Shown piece by piece: positions 35,223-46,200 of a stretch of 64,000 bases of DNA. The position numbers and the translations under genes are program-made. How positions within the stretch are numbered: the first letter of the stretch is position 1; every line of letters starts with the position of its first letter. The stretch lies in the NCBI GenBank assembly GCA_033182465.1, contig CP137325.1, positions 248,001-312,000 of the forward strand. The letters are read 5' to 3'. Source of the DNA: Sanghuangporus weigelae. Lineage: Eukaryota; Basidiomycota; Agaricomycetes; Hymenochaetales; Hymenochaetaceae. The notes under the pieces were generated by a model. That model ran no database searches, was not told where the DNA came from, and worked only from the letters and a program-made list of their open reading frames with translations.

Positions 35223-36221
35223 TTATTCCGCCTTCACCAGTAATTCAAACCTATGCGGATCGTCTTCTCTTATCTTCCTCAGACCACCGAACCAGTGCTT
35301 TTTGCCGAGCACGTCAACCCTGCGCGCACCCTGAACTCTTTCAAATTCAGCATTACGGATGCGAAGCGTGTACGCTTTCCCAATTTCATACATCTCTTCG
35401 TCGGAGAATCTCGCAGATTCCGCATGTGTCATTTTCTTGTATATCGAGCTGTGTATAGCGTGCAGCACATCTCCGACTGCGACAGTACGACCTGAATTAA
35501 TTCTGATCGCCCAGGAATCGGCGAACGGTCCGAATGCGCTGCAGGTTATCTTGATCTCGTGCGTTACAGGATATGTCGCAGGTTGAGAGAGGTAGTCTCG
35601 ATGGATGGCAGAGTACTTGCGACGGGGCCAGTTGCTAGTCAACATCTGAGGCGAGTAGGAATGGGAGGAAAGGTCCAAGCGAGTCCCAGACGAGTCTCTG
35701 AGTAGCGGGTGAACGCTAGTGCGGGGCGGATATTGCGGATTTTGATAATACGTCCCAGCTTTAGGAAGAGGTGAGAATTTTTCGGATGGGCGATAATAAT
35801 ATGCCATACCTTGTGGGAAATAGTAACGGTCATATAAATAGGTGTATCGGGGATGTGGATGCGCTGGATGGGCACCTAGCATACCACCGGGACTGACTGG
35901 GGTTAACGGAACAGGCACAAGTCTTGGGCTAACGTTCGGGCTTGGAGGTAGCGGAACGAACGTCGCAGCAAGCATAGACGGGCTCGGGGGCAGAGGCATG
36001 AGTCCTGCGGGTATCATTGGCACACCAACGACACCAGTTCCTGGCTGAACATAGTTGTAGTATTCATCAAGATACATTGGTGAGAGATTGGGAGATGCTT
36101 GGGGAGAAGGTGTAGGACTATGACGAGGCGTTGGTACGACTGGGCGAAGATAATAGTCGTCGTCAGAAGAGTTTGTTGGGACGTAGGTTGGGTAACCAGC
36201 TGCATTGAAGTCGAAAGGCAT
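35223..36221 (-). CDS. DUF6699-type protein 1
   Basis: Single exon, 332 aa. The N-terminal ~210 residues are Pro/Tyr/Ser-rich and disordered-looking (PTPRHSPTPSPQASPNLSP, repeated PLPPSPS). The C-terminal ~120 residues form a compact domain: ITCSAFGPFADSWAIRINSG, RTVAVGDVLHAIHSSIYKKM, YEIGKAYTLRIRNAEF, RRVDVLGKKHWFGGLR. This pattern (W-x-I, VxVxDVLxxIH, a basic helix, then RRVDxLxxxxxFxGL) is the basidiomycete-specific DUF6699 layout. Function is unknown. Two more members occur at 42216-43283 and 60577-62130. Confidence 0.85.
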   Translation of the reverse strand: MPFDFNAAGYPTYVPTNSSDDDYYLRPVVPTPRHSPTPSPQASPNLSPMYLDEYYNYVQPGTGVVGVPMIPAGLMPLPPSPSMLAATFVPLPPSPNVSPRLVPVPLTPVSPGGMLGAHPAHPHPRYTYLYDRYYFPQGMAYYYRPSEKFSPLPKAGTYYQNPQYPPRTSVHPLLRDSSGTRLDLSSHSYSPQMLTSNWPRRKYSAIHRDYLSQPATYPVTHEIKITCSAFGPFADSWAIRINSGRTVAVGDVLHAIHSSIYKKMTHAESARFSDEEMYEIGKAYTLRIRNAEFERVQGARRVDVLGKKHWFGGLRKIREDDPHRFELLVKAE

Positions 36222-38158
36222 CGTGTTAAAAGGGTATGGAATCGGTGGGTATCAATACTAGGAAGTGGTAGGCGTCAGAGGCGGAAAGAAAGAGGATACG
36301 ATGAAGAGCGCCAAAGCAAATCTTTTTATGATGCTCGACAAGCGCCCACCTCGGCCCGACACAGACCTGTCTAGACGTTGTTGACAAGGAGTCAAGTCCA
36401 AGGCAGTGCACCGACTCCTTGCGATGAGGTGTCTCGTGAAGCAGGCGACGCTTAAGCAGTTTGCAGAGCATTTGAGTGAGCGCCTGTGCAGGAGATTTTC
36501 ACCTTGAATGCCGCCATAGTTGTTGTGTTGTGTTGATGGCGGTGCAGATAATCGCTAGATCTTCTCGCGCCAATTTCAATCAAGGATCAAGACTGATCAA
36601 GATTGGCGCATCCGGTGCTCACGTGCCGTATCTCGGTCTTTGCGGGTTTCAGCAGACCACGCAAGACGAGTCCCCAATTTGTACCGTAAAGACATAGAGT
36701 ACAACCGGGAGCCATGCTCCCGATGACTAGCTACGACCATAGAAGTATGCAAGAAACTTCATTATAGAGAGATTGATCCTACCTATAGAAATGATGGACA
36801 TTCGACCAGCGCACAACTGAGTACCTTGAACTCTTACTGGAAGTGGCAGCCTAAGAAAGCATCACATCAGTACAACGGTGTACAAATAATCTTACGGATG
36901 ACAAGGCTTTGTTCTGACAACTTTACAAGCTCCACTGCGGACTAAGTCACAACTTCCGAGCCGAAGATTGAAGTACTGAGGCACTCGTAATTTTGCGTCC
37001 ATAGGGAGAAACAAGTCGATCATCGCACCGCCTGGTTTAAGATTCGACTCTTGCTCATTCTATCTATGCCAATAGACGCTATCTGACGGGACTGTACGCT
37101 TCATATAATCATACGGAAGAAGACAAACTGAAAAGTCCTGGTAAGCTATATTTCAGGTGACTGCGGATGCTTAAGTACCATGCCGGGCGGAACGCGGAAG
37201 AACGAGAGTAACTCCGCTGAATCAGTAGATGCCCCGAATATGCGTATTCTCCGGACAAACATAGCGCCAATCAGTCCTAGGAAGTCCGGCGAGGGGGATG
37301 AACCGGCTTGAAATCATAGATAGAACTCTCAACAGGAGGTACATGACTAGGGAAGGCTACACAAAAGTAACCACTGACTGGGCTATCTCAAAGCCAGTGC
37401 ATCAGGTCGATAACCAAAAGGGGTCGACGACGAACTTCATTTCGAACTTGGGCGGCGATGCGCTTTGTTTTACATGGCATGGCAGTCCCAAGGAAGATGT
37501 GCCTGGCATCTCAAGTGAATTACATCATACTTCACCTTACTCACGTAATAATTCACGTTCCTTTCGTTACGTAAGTATCCATGGCGAAGTCTCCTCACTC
37601 CTCTCAGCTCTGCTCATGATGTACTTGTACAGTTATCAATTTGAATTTCTTAGGAAACATATTTGACTCTCGATTGGCTCCCTGTCTTCCCGCTGTAGCT
37701 AGTTCGGCCAAACTCTATTCATTGATCTGACAGTCGTCGTCTGGTAAGTGATATGATGATTCTCGGGCTATCCGTGAGGACTCGATCCATTCACAATTTC
37801 ATGTAGATTGGACGGATTCAGCTAATTGCTTTCTACGAAGGTGAAATCAGTTGTAGCACTCTGGCGATTTCGTAAAATGTAATCGTGTTTTGGCCATCAT
37901 GAAGGTGCAATCGCCGCAAGAAACCACGGGTTTTCTGGTCCAGACTTCTACTCTGACCATATGTGCTGTGCGCAAGTCTCCAACAGACCTCTCTTCCAGA
38001 CAGAACGTTTTTGGCCCCATTTCTTTTATCTTTCAACTCTTGCAAAGTATAAATTCCAGCCAGCGGCGACAAAGACCTACTTGGGCCCCGATCGGGTGCT
38101 AATGAGAGCTCTTAAATGGACTGCGTCCTTCTTTTGAAATGGCTCCTTGGGTCTTCCC
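36222..38158. other. Intergenic region without recognised gene
   Basis: About 1.9 kb. An open frame at 37298-37666 (122 aa) has no recognisable motif and no supporting splice context. Confidence 0.5.
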
Positions 38159-40077
38159 ATGCTCCTCACCTTCTTCTTCTTTGTCGCTAGTGAGACAGTA
38201 TCCATGGTCCCAAGAGCTCCTGAACCATGTGCCGTGGTGGCAGGGCAGAAATGGGTTGCACCTGGTGTACTACGCGCTTGCTTTGAATCCTTCCCTGAAT
38301 CCTTCCCTGTCAACGAGTCGATCAAGACCAACGGTCCAATCACTCTGGACAACTTCGCAACTTGCTAATAACATCGTATAGGTCCTTGATACGGTTGGGA
38401 AGTCACCCGCATTCCACACGTCTGTCAACTATCAAAGAGTCCTACGCGAACGATGTGCACGAGGATATTCTCGCCGACATAGCACTCATCCGAACGACGA
38501 CTTATCCATCCGAGTTTCAGATGCACGCCGATCTGTCACGGTCGATGAGACGGCTTATGGACGGACATTGCATGTATTACGATTACTGTTGTGACGGCCT
38601 GTTTGAATCGTATTTGCCGACGCCCTTGGTTCTCCTCACCGTTGAGCAGAGCGAACAGGCCGTGCATATTGCCCCGGAGGCTTTCGAATTCGCTAGCGCC
38701 GAGTTTGCTGATCGAATCTCTGTATGGCAGGAGACTCTTCCTGGTCAACTGAAGAGTAGCCTGGAGCCTGTGAGTGTCTATATTGAATTATCCCATTTAC
38801 TCGTTCTTTAATTTTTCGGAGCTAGGGTTCTTGCAATCGACGGCAAAGCTCCGTTCGTTGCAATCAACAATGCCGGAATCACGGAACGCTATCAGAACCG
38901 CAGATCACGTCAGAACGGGTGAGTTTTACCTTAACGTCAATCAATATTTCACCACTGCTCATCGTTGCCTACTCTCTCCCTCATTTCCTGACTGACCACG
39001 GTATGCTACTTTCTTCACAAGCTACCAGCGCAAGCAATTTCGGATGGATCTACATCCTCGCAGAACTCGCGCAAAAGATGCTAACCCTGGTGGATTCCGT
39101 GCAGTGGTCAGTACAGCGCGTGAATAGCAGCAGGATTGGACACCTTTACGGTGAGTTCAACTTCTTCATCGCCCAGTCAGTCTATCTCACATATGACGCT
39201 TATAGCTCCCCTACCGGTCACAAATAGACCCTCTGCTTCTAAGTTCTAACTTCACCGACTCTGCTATATTCCGTCAGAATCATTACGTCGCTATCGATCA
39301 TAAAAAAATGGCGATATCTACAAAGGTAGATCCTCGTTTTTGGCATCTCGAGGATTTGCACGACGTTTCTACCTAAAGCTTCCAATAAGGTCAGAGGATC
39401 CTGTGAATCATCCGATCTCAGTGATGCTGAATGACAAGCCAACGATGGACCTAGCTCTTCCGACACATCTCCAGTCCCCCAACCCCAATCGATGGAACAG
39501 GCAGTGTGTAGTTCTACATTCTTGACGATGGTAAGACGAAAGTGCTACATAGCACTTGGACTCTTACCGCCCAACTTTTATAGAAAATTTGAATGCACTG
39601 GTCAGAGGTCTGTCTTCAGACAATTGTGAAGAAAGGGGCGACTTAGCTGATTATTGACGTGATGAGTGAGTTTTACGGTTCTACGCCCCGTCATTGGATA
39701 AGGCTAAAATATGTTTCAATAGACCATAAAAGATAGAGGTGGGTGCTTCATACCGCCCTACAGTGTTTCGTTAATCGCTCACAGAACATGCAATGAACGA
39801 ACGTTATATTTGCACTACCGCGGTAAGTCCAGCTCTCTGAGTTCATTGTAATTCATTCCAACTTCATTTTTGTTAGTTCTTGTGGCATGCATAGTACGCT
39901 TCAAGCCCTTAACTCCAGTCTCCAGGAGTCGCTCCGCCATCCTGGCAGAACAACAGATTGCTGGGCCGGAGAATATATCACTCCTCTCGAGGAGCCTCTT
40001 TTTGATCCCAAGAAAGTGATGACAGTCTTGTCTTTTGTCGGGAATGGTGGGTATGGGGGGTTTTTCGCTGAGCAATA
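38159..40077 (+). pseudogene. S41-family (tail-specific protease-like) secreted protein, decayed
   Basis: Collinear similarity to the large secreted S41-like proteins of basidiomycetes. It begins with a signal-like start (MLLTFFFFVASETVS) and CAVVAGQKWVAPGVLRACF. Then come FHTSVNYQ, DVHEDILADIALIRTTTYPSE, DGHCMYYDYCCDGLFESYLP, HIAPEAFEFASAEF and VLAIDGKAPFVAIN. Further on are LVDSVQWSVQRVNSS, HPISVMLNDKPTMDLALP, FYILDDGK, KKGAT followed by LIIDV, and EEPLFDPKKV. Pieces change frame (for example between FHTSVNYQ and DVHEDIL near 38430) and a TAG interrupts KKGAT/LIIDV near 39648. It is a host pseudogene rather than a working protease. Confidence 0.75.
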
Positions 40078-40582
40078 AAACGAACCCCTTCAGGAGGACA
40101 ATGAAGGTCTTTTGCTGTCAGATGCGCGAGCTCATTATGATCGACAAGGTTCATTTGAAATTTCATGTAAATCTTTATTTGAAACTTGAAACAGAATGGC
40201 CAAGATCGGACCTCAGACGCGACTCACCCGCTTACCTCACAAACGTACGTCTCGCTTTCTCTTCCTTGTAAGTCTTACCAAATCACTGACTGGAAATAAC
40301 TCACAGCTCTTGCTCGCGCACGATCAGAATGAACGATCCAGTTCGCTCGATCGCCGCGAATCGCTGCTGAACACGAGAACTGAGTTTGCTTGGTCATATC
40401 ATACCATCGTGTATTCGCGAACTCTTCAAGAAGAAATACATGGTATTTGTTGTCCGTCTCGCGCACGCTGAAGGAGGGCAGACCGAGCATGATAACATTG
40501 CGATAATGATGGGAGGTGAAAGGACATTCGCTCTGAAATGATATGAAATTTAACTTACAAAGTAAGTATCAAGGGGATGTTC

Positions 40583-40606
40583 ACATACATACATACATAC
40601 ATACAT
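40583..40606. repeat. (ACAT)n microsatellite
   Basis: Six perfect ACAT units. Confidence 0.9.
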
Positions 40607-40903
40607 ATATACCATATCTCCTCTATCCGAATGTATTCAAATTCGAGATCGCGGAGCTACGCATTCCAGAATCCATTCCGCACAGCTCCTCGAACGGATC
40701 GTCGAGCGCACATACCCTCCGATTCAAGCAATCGCCTGCGCTTCCTTATCCATCCATCCAGACTTTACAGGTAGGGTGAGCAGTCTTCGCAGCCCTTTAG
40801 AGACACGCCGCTCCATATTCAATCGATAGGGACTTATTCTGTGCGGTCGAAGTGAAGTTTGACGGTCCATATGCATACCATAAATGTGTAAAACCCGAGC
40901 TGT

Positions 40904-40929
40904 GGACAATGACAATGACAATGACAATG
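40904..40929. repeat. (GACAAT)n microsatellite
   Basis: About four GACAAT units. Confidence 0.85.
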
Positions 40930-41012
40930 ATATCAATTTCGACGTTCATGTGCACTATTGCCAACATCTCGGTCATGGGATGGGATTATAAAGTACGGTA
41001 TATAAAACGTTA

Positions 41013-41043
41013 TCTCTCTCTCTCTCTCTCTCCTTTTTTTTTT
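41013..41043. repeat. (TC)n followed by a T run
   Basis: About ten TC units followed by a T tract. Confidence 0.85.
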
Positions 41044-41466
41044 CGGATCCCGGTCTGAATGAACTTGGGGAGTCGTTTAGCGACAGCGCAATTTCGCTCC
41101 TGGCTCTGGCACCGGCACTAGTACTGGCTCCCACAACCACAGTACATACTTACTTACTGTATCGCAATCAAATTAAATCTCTCTTTCCAACCGGAAGTAC
41201 ATACGTAAAGACACTGCACGCTCGATCACTTGTCCACTCGGGAACTTTCCCAATTCCCAATTACAGCCAATCGCCTGCACCTGCCAGTGCACCTACCTAC
41301 AAACCTGAGCCTCGTGCATTCACTGTTAGGGCAGGCCTCATGTCCACCTCGTTTCTCTCGCTTCCCTTTCTATATCTATAAGTACTTAAATTAATGGGTG
41401 CAAAGCTCACCTTCCATCACTTCTTTCACTTTTACTTTATGATTCCTAGTCCTAGTAATGGCACGA

Positions 41467-41581
41467 CTTGACCTGACCTGACCTGACTCGCCTGACTCGC
41501 CTGACTCCGCTCACGTCCAGACACCGAACGCTCCTATAGAGGGCTCTTATAAGATGAGGGAGGGTCAGGGTCAGGGTCAGT
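41467..41581. repeat. CTGAC-rich pentamer repeats and GGGTCA repeats
   Basis: CTGAC/CTGACT units recur around 41470-41510, and GGGTCA occurs three times at about 41562-41580. The two are near-complementary in theme (GTCAG/CTGAC), so a weak hairpin is possible. Confidence 0.65.
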
Positions 41582-42215
41582 CCCGCCGAGTGGTCCTTCC
41601 CTTTTCCCCCTCCTCGCTTGCACCTGGTCCTTCGCCTTCGAGTTCTGGCTCACAAACTACTCGCATACTGTATGCAATACAGCCTCAGGTGCGTCCATTC
41701 ATTCATCCATTCATCCATTCATTTCATTTTCGTCCGGCATTACACTCATAACAATACAAACAACAACAGCAGTCCAATCCCCTACCAACCACCAAGAAAA
41801 AGCGGGATACGAGGCGAGAACGAATAATAATAAAAAGGATAAGATAAACGTATCGAGGTCTTATGAGAGCGCTAGTGTAGGTAGGATAACCGAGAGCCTA
41901 TACTTATACAATAAACTACAAATATTTTATCTCGTTTCGTTTCGTTTAGTTTTGTGCATGTCCGGGTTTGTGATCTTTTTTAATGCGAGTGTCGTTGGAT
42001 AAGAAGAGGGAGAGGGTATATGACCGAGTGAGTCTTCTTTCCGTTCCGGTTCTCGTTTCGGATTTTGGGCTCTGGTGGATCTATGGGGGTATCGATGCAG
42101 TCGAAGAGGCCCGTGAGGCCGTGGGTGGAGAAATGATGTCGAGAGGTGGAGGAGAAGTCGAACAGCGGAAGAAGGTCGAAAGCGGGAAGTGAGATGACGC
42201 GGTGAGTGTTGTCCT

Positions 42216-43283
42216 TCACGACCTATGCACCGGCCCATTCGTCTGCGCATGCGCGACGGGCGACGCAGGCGCCGGCGCAGACAAGATGACCTGCCACACC
42301 TCACCCGCGCCCGCATTTGCGCTGCCATTCGCAGCCGGAGCAGCAGCAGGCGCAGGCACGAACGCAACAAACTGCGTATACCCCGCGAGCGCATCCACGC
42401 GCCGAATCCCGCTCTTCTTAATCCTCTCCGCCTCCTCCGTCCTCCCCGCGCTGAGCACCGCATCATGCCTCCGCCAGTACGCGCGCGCGATGACCTTCTG
42501 GAGCGCCTCGGGCAGCGTCTTGTACTCCTTCCCCGTGATGGGCTGCTGGAGGTACCGGTGGATCGCGTCGAGGACCTCGCCGACCGAGAACGGCTTCAAG
42601 CTGCTGTTTGCCGAAGCTGAATGCGGAGGAGTGGGCGACGAGGTTCGACGCAGCTGGATCGGCTTCCAGAAGGGTGGGAGCTGCGGAATGTGGATGTCGA
42701 GGCTCGTCAAGCCAGGGTTCGTCGCGGGTAGCGATCTGTCGGAGGGTCCCAGTTTGCTGTTGCCACTCCTTCTATCATGAGTATGCGCGCGTGCACTAAC
42801 ATTGGCGTTGCTAGCGGTGTTGCCAGCCTCTTTGTTCTTCCCCATGCCCTTAATGAATCCCTTTAGCGATGCTGCGCGTCCGGAAGACGACGACGACGGA
42901 GATGAGGAGGAGGACGGAGCGAGATACGCGTGCTCCGCGGGCAAGGTCGTCACGTCCCACACGAGCTGGGACGCCTGTATATGCGCGTCGTACAGAATAG
43001 GACTCGCGTTGACGACCGCGGGCGACTTCTTCGGCGAGCCCTTTGGCGAGGGCAGCACGAGACCGTCATAGCCAGCATTGGCACCTGCGACAGCTGGGAG
43101 CGCGCGGTGCAGGAAGCTCGACGTCGAGGGTGGCGTGCTCGGACCGACGTCGGAGTCATCATCGTCATCATGCAGGGAGGAGTCGGACCAGACGGGCGAA
43201 GGGGTGCGCGGTGTTGCGGGCGGAGTGAAGGTGTAGACGAGCGGCTCTGCTTCTGAGAAGCGGACGTGCTTCGGGAGTGCCAT
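42216..43283 (-). CDS. DUF6699-type protein 2
   Basis: Single exon, 355 aa, GC-rich. The N-terminus MALPKHVRFSEAEPLVYTFTP resembles other family members that begin with a short KHVRFS motif. It is followed by acidic and Ser/Pro-rich disorder (DDDDDSDVGPS, a long Ser run). The domain spans about residues 120-330: ILYDAHIQASQLVWDV, then after an insertion LDIHIPQLPPFWKPIQL, PFSVGEVLDAIHRYLQQPI, RAYWRRHDAV, GIRRVDALAGYTQFVAFVP. A low-complexity Ala/Pro insertion and tail are present. Function unknown. Likely the same family as 35223-36221 because of the VGEVLDAIH and RRVDxL motifs. Confidence 0.85.
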   Translation of the reverse strand: MALPKHVRFSEAEPLVYTFTPPATPRTPSPVWSDSSLHDDDDDSDVGPSTPPSTSSFLHRALPAVAGANAGYDGLVLPSPKGSPKKSPAVVNASPILYDAHIQASQLVWDVTTLPAEHAYLAPSSSSSPSSSSSGRAASLKGFIKGMGKNKEAGNTASNANVSARAHTHDRRSGNSKLGPSDRSLPATNPGLTSLDIHIPQLPPFWKPIQLRRTSSPTPPHSASANSSLKPFSVGEVLDAIHRYLQQPITGKEYKTLPEALQKVIARAYWRRHDAVLSAGRTEEAERIKKSGIRRVDALAGYTQFVAFVPAPAAAPAANGSANAGAGEVWQVILSAPAPASPVAHAQTNGPVHRS

Positions 43284-46200
43284 TGCGTTTAGAGTGGTGT
43301 TGATAGTGGTAGGTAGAAGAAGAAGAGGGAGGATATGAGGCGTGGAGCGAGTAAGTACGCGTTGTGGCGTAGGTGGCAGTCGAGAGCTGAACGCAGAGGC
43401 CAGTTCGCGCTATGGCCTGGCATCTTATATGTTGCTACTAAAAGCGTGGCTCCGAGAGACCCCTGATGGCGGGACCGAGGCGGTGTGACTCTACCTGTAT
43501 GTATGGCTATGCCTGGGGTCATCGCCGTTGCCGTTGCCGTCTGCGCTGGTTCGATGCGTACAGCTTCGCTTCGGCTACCTGCCTCTTTCGGTACAGATCG
43601 TCACTCACAATAGACTTGTTACTCTTTGTTTTGTTCTCTCCTCCACTCGACAACGTATCCTCATATTGTATGACAATGGCCATGGCTTTGCTCTTGTACA
43701 TTCCCCTCAGCTATCGTCCAACGCCAACGCATCGCTTTGGGCGTCTAACCGTCGCGTGATAACCATCCTATTTCAAAAATACATACATGCTCACCGCCTC
43801 GAGGTCCCTATCTCTATTACATCTCGTCCCTATAGCTTCGCTCGTATTGGCCGCACAGCGTCAGGTCGATATGCTTCCCGATGCCGTACTCAGCGGACAA
43901 TCTAATCATAATCAACGACAACGAAAAGAAGTGTTCCTTCTCGTGCTTCCTTGGAATATCTCTGAAGCATGTGCTCCTAGCTTGGGGACGAATTTTTCAA
44001 AACAAGGTCCAAATCCAACTGACTCATACATACTACTTACAGGCCCTTCTTATCGACCCTGCCGCGACTACCTGATGCAACTCGCAGCAGACCCTACCCA
44101 TCTTTCCTAGCGAGTGGACCTTTTAGGCAAGTATGCTCATATATGGCGTTCTTCGTGTCCCGTGCTGATGTAGATTTTATATGAATCTGAGTCAATCGAA
44201 TCGGATTAATTTGGTTGATAGGGGTACTCACCTACTTCGACGTAACAAGTTTTTTTCTGTTCTGGGTCCAGGACTCGTACTGTACTGACTCTGCCTGTTC
44301 GGTCCGAGCTGGAACATTTTCGACGCTCGGCGAAATCAGAACTGCCGCATCGCACTGCACTCTCCATCTCTAAGCGCTCGGCATTATCATTGCAGAGCAT
44401 TCATTCATTCAATCGCTCTACCTTTACCGATTCAATATGTGTCTCTCTGTATCTACGTTCTCTATACTTATCCCGCAGCATCTATGTATGTACTGCATAA
44501 TGCGTATTCACCGGGGTACAACTTACCCCGTGCGTTCTGCGCGGAGCGCTCGTCCCGTCCCCTCTTCTCCTTCTCCCGCCCCGGCCACCTGTCGCGCGTC
44601 TTCTAGCGGCTCGATCTCTGTCTGTCTCTCTGTCTATCTTGGGAGGAGGAGGATGACTGACCGGCTTCGGATGCTCCGCTCTCAAGCGCTTAACTCTTCG
44701 TCACACTCGAATTCAGGCTGTGTATCGGTATCCTCTTCCCTGTCCCCTTCCCCTGTCCCCTTCCCCTTCCCCTTCCCCTTCCTCTTCCCCTTCTTTACTT
44801 CTTTGCTTCCTTGCTTCCTTGCTTCTTTTGGGAGGAGGTAAAGTGCGATCTTACTGCAGGCGCACGAAGTGCGTGGCTAGACGCTTACTCCCGACTGGCT
44901 GGCTACGTGTAATACAATACAGTTCCAGTTCTCAGTTCTCGAATACGATATGTGGGTACGGATCTTCTCCGAGCCTCGGTTTCGCCTTCCACTGCCCCGG
45001 TGCTTCCATGCCCTAGTACAGTACACCCCTCTCGAGTAGCTTCCGATCGTTCCTCGAGAGTCCGACACGAGTCTCGGATTCTGTTCTGTTCTCTAGATCC
45101 GCTCTTACGGGATGTAAGTCGTTACACTTAAGCTCGGAACTTATGTTATGTATGTGCGACTACCAGTCAGTGTACGTATGATTATCTCCATCCATGTATT
45201 GTTTCGAAGCAAAATACGATCTTCATGCAGGGCGCACGAACGAAGTTCGAAGTCCTAGATGTCTGGCTGGGTACCTAGATCATGATACTTACTAGCACTC
45301 CTGTCTCGCTAACACTATGTTTGTACATTCCCCGAACTCTCTCTCCTGGATTAATCTAGGTTACCTTCGAGGCTTCGAGACTTCGAGACCTGCCCCCTCC
45401 CCGCAGGGGGCTTCGGCTGTCTTCCTCCGCGGCCGAAGCGCTAGTGCTGTGCGATGCATCGCAGCGCATTGTCGCCGTTGTATTCCTGACTTGACATACC
45501 AAAGCCAATGAAAGGCTTTCAACTTCCCCGGAGCAAGCGTTTTCCCAAAAGCAGAGGTCCTAGGACAGTTGATCTGCAACAGTCAGTCTGTTTGCCCTTC
45601 TTTCTGCCTCTGCATCAGTGTATGTGGCCAGGGTCTGTGCTCCGTTCTCTCCGACTCTGAATCCTCACTCTCTGATAATCGGGGCTTCTATTCTTCTTAT
45701 TCCCTAGAACCTCCCTATTCGTGACACTGATGCTTTGTTCTTTCGTTCGGTACTTCGGTGCAGTGCTTCTTTTACCCGCTCCTTCTGGGGCTTGGAGTTA
45801 CTTCACGCGACGCTGAGGCTCTTCGGCGCTACGATCGGTATGAAGCCCTAGTCTAAGCGTTTAACGCATACACTCCGACTTCCCCGACTTCGACTTCCTG
45901 ACTTGGACCTCTGACTCGGAGCCGGGCGCTCAACAGCGAAGCAAAGATGACTCGACGTATCATAGATGCACAGCAGAAGTCTGACCAGGAAGGAAAGGAA
46001 AGGAAGGAGCTTATAGCCTTATACACCGAGCGCCCAATATCGTCTCGTCACCTCTTCAACTCCGTCTCTAGAACCTCCTAAAGCGCCTGCGACCCCATAG
46101 GCTCATCATTCTTATATGGCTTCAAAGGAGCCTCCTAGGTACGGTACATACGTACTACACGCGGTACTTCGGCGCCTACTATTCTAGTCTAGAGATTTGG

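Larger units (their letters stand above)
40078..42215. other. Gene-free stretch rich in simple repeats
   Basis: About 2.1 kb downstream of the DUF6699 gene at 42216. It contains several microsatellites, listed separately, and no convincing gene. Confidence 0.6.

Noticed and set aside
37298-37666. 122-aa open frame as a gene
   Set aside because: No motif, no splice context and no composition bias typical of the neighbouring genes.
42202-43256. Plus-strand frames opposite DUF6699 gene 2
   Set aside because: GC-rich antisense shadows of a long real exon.
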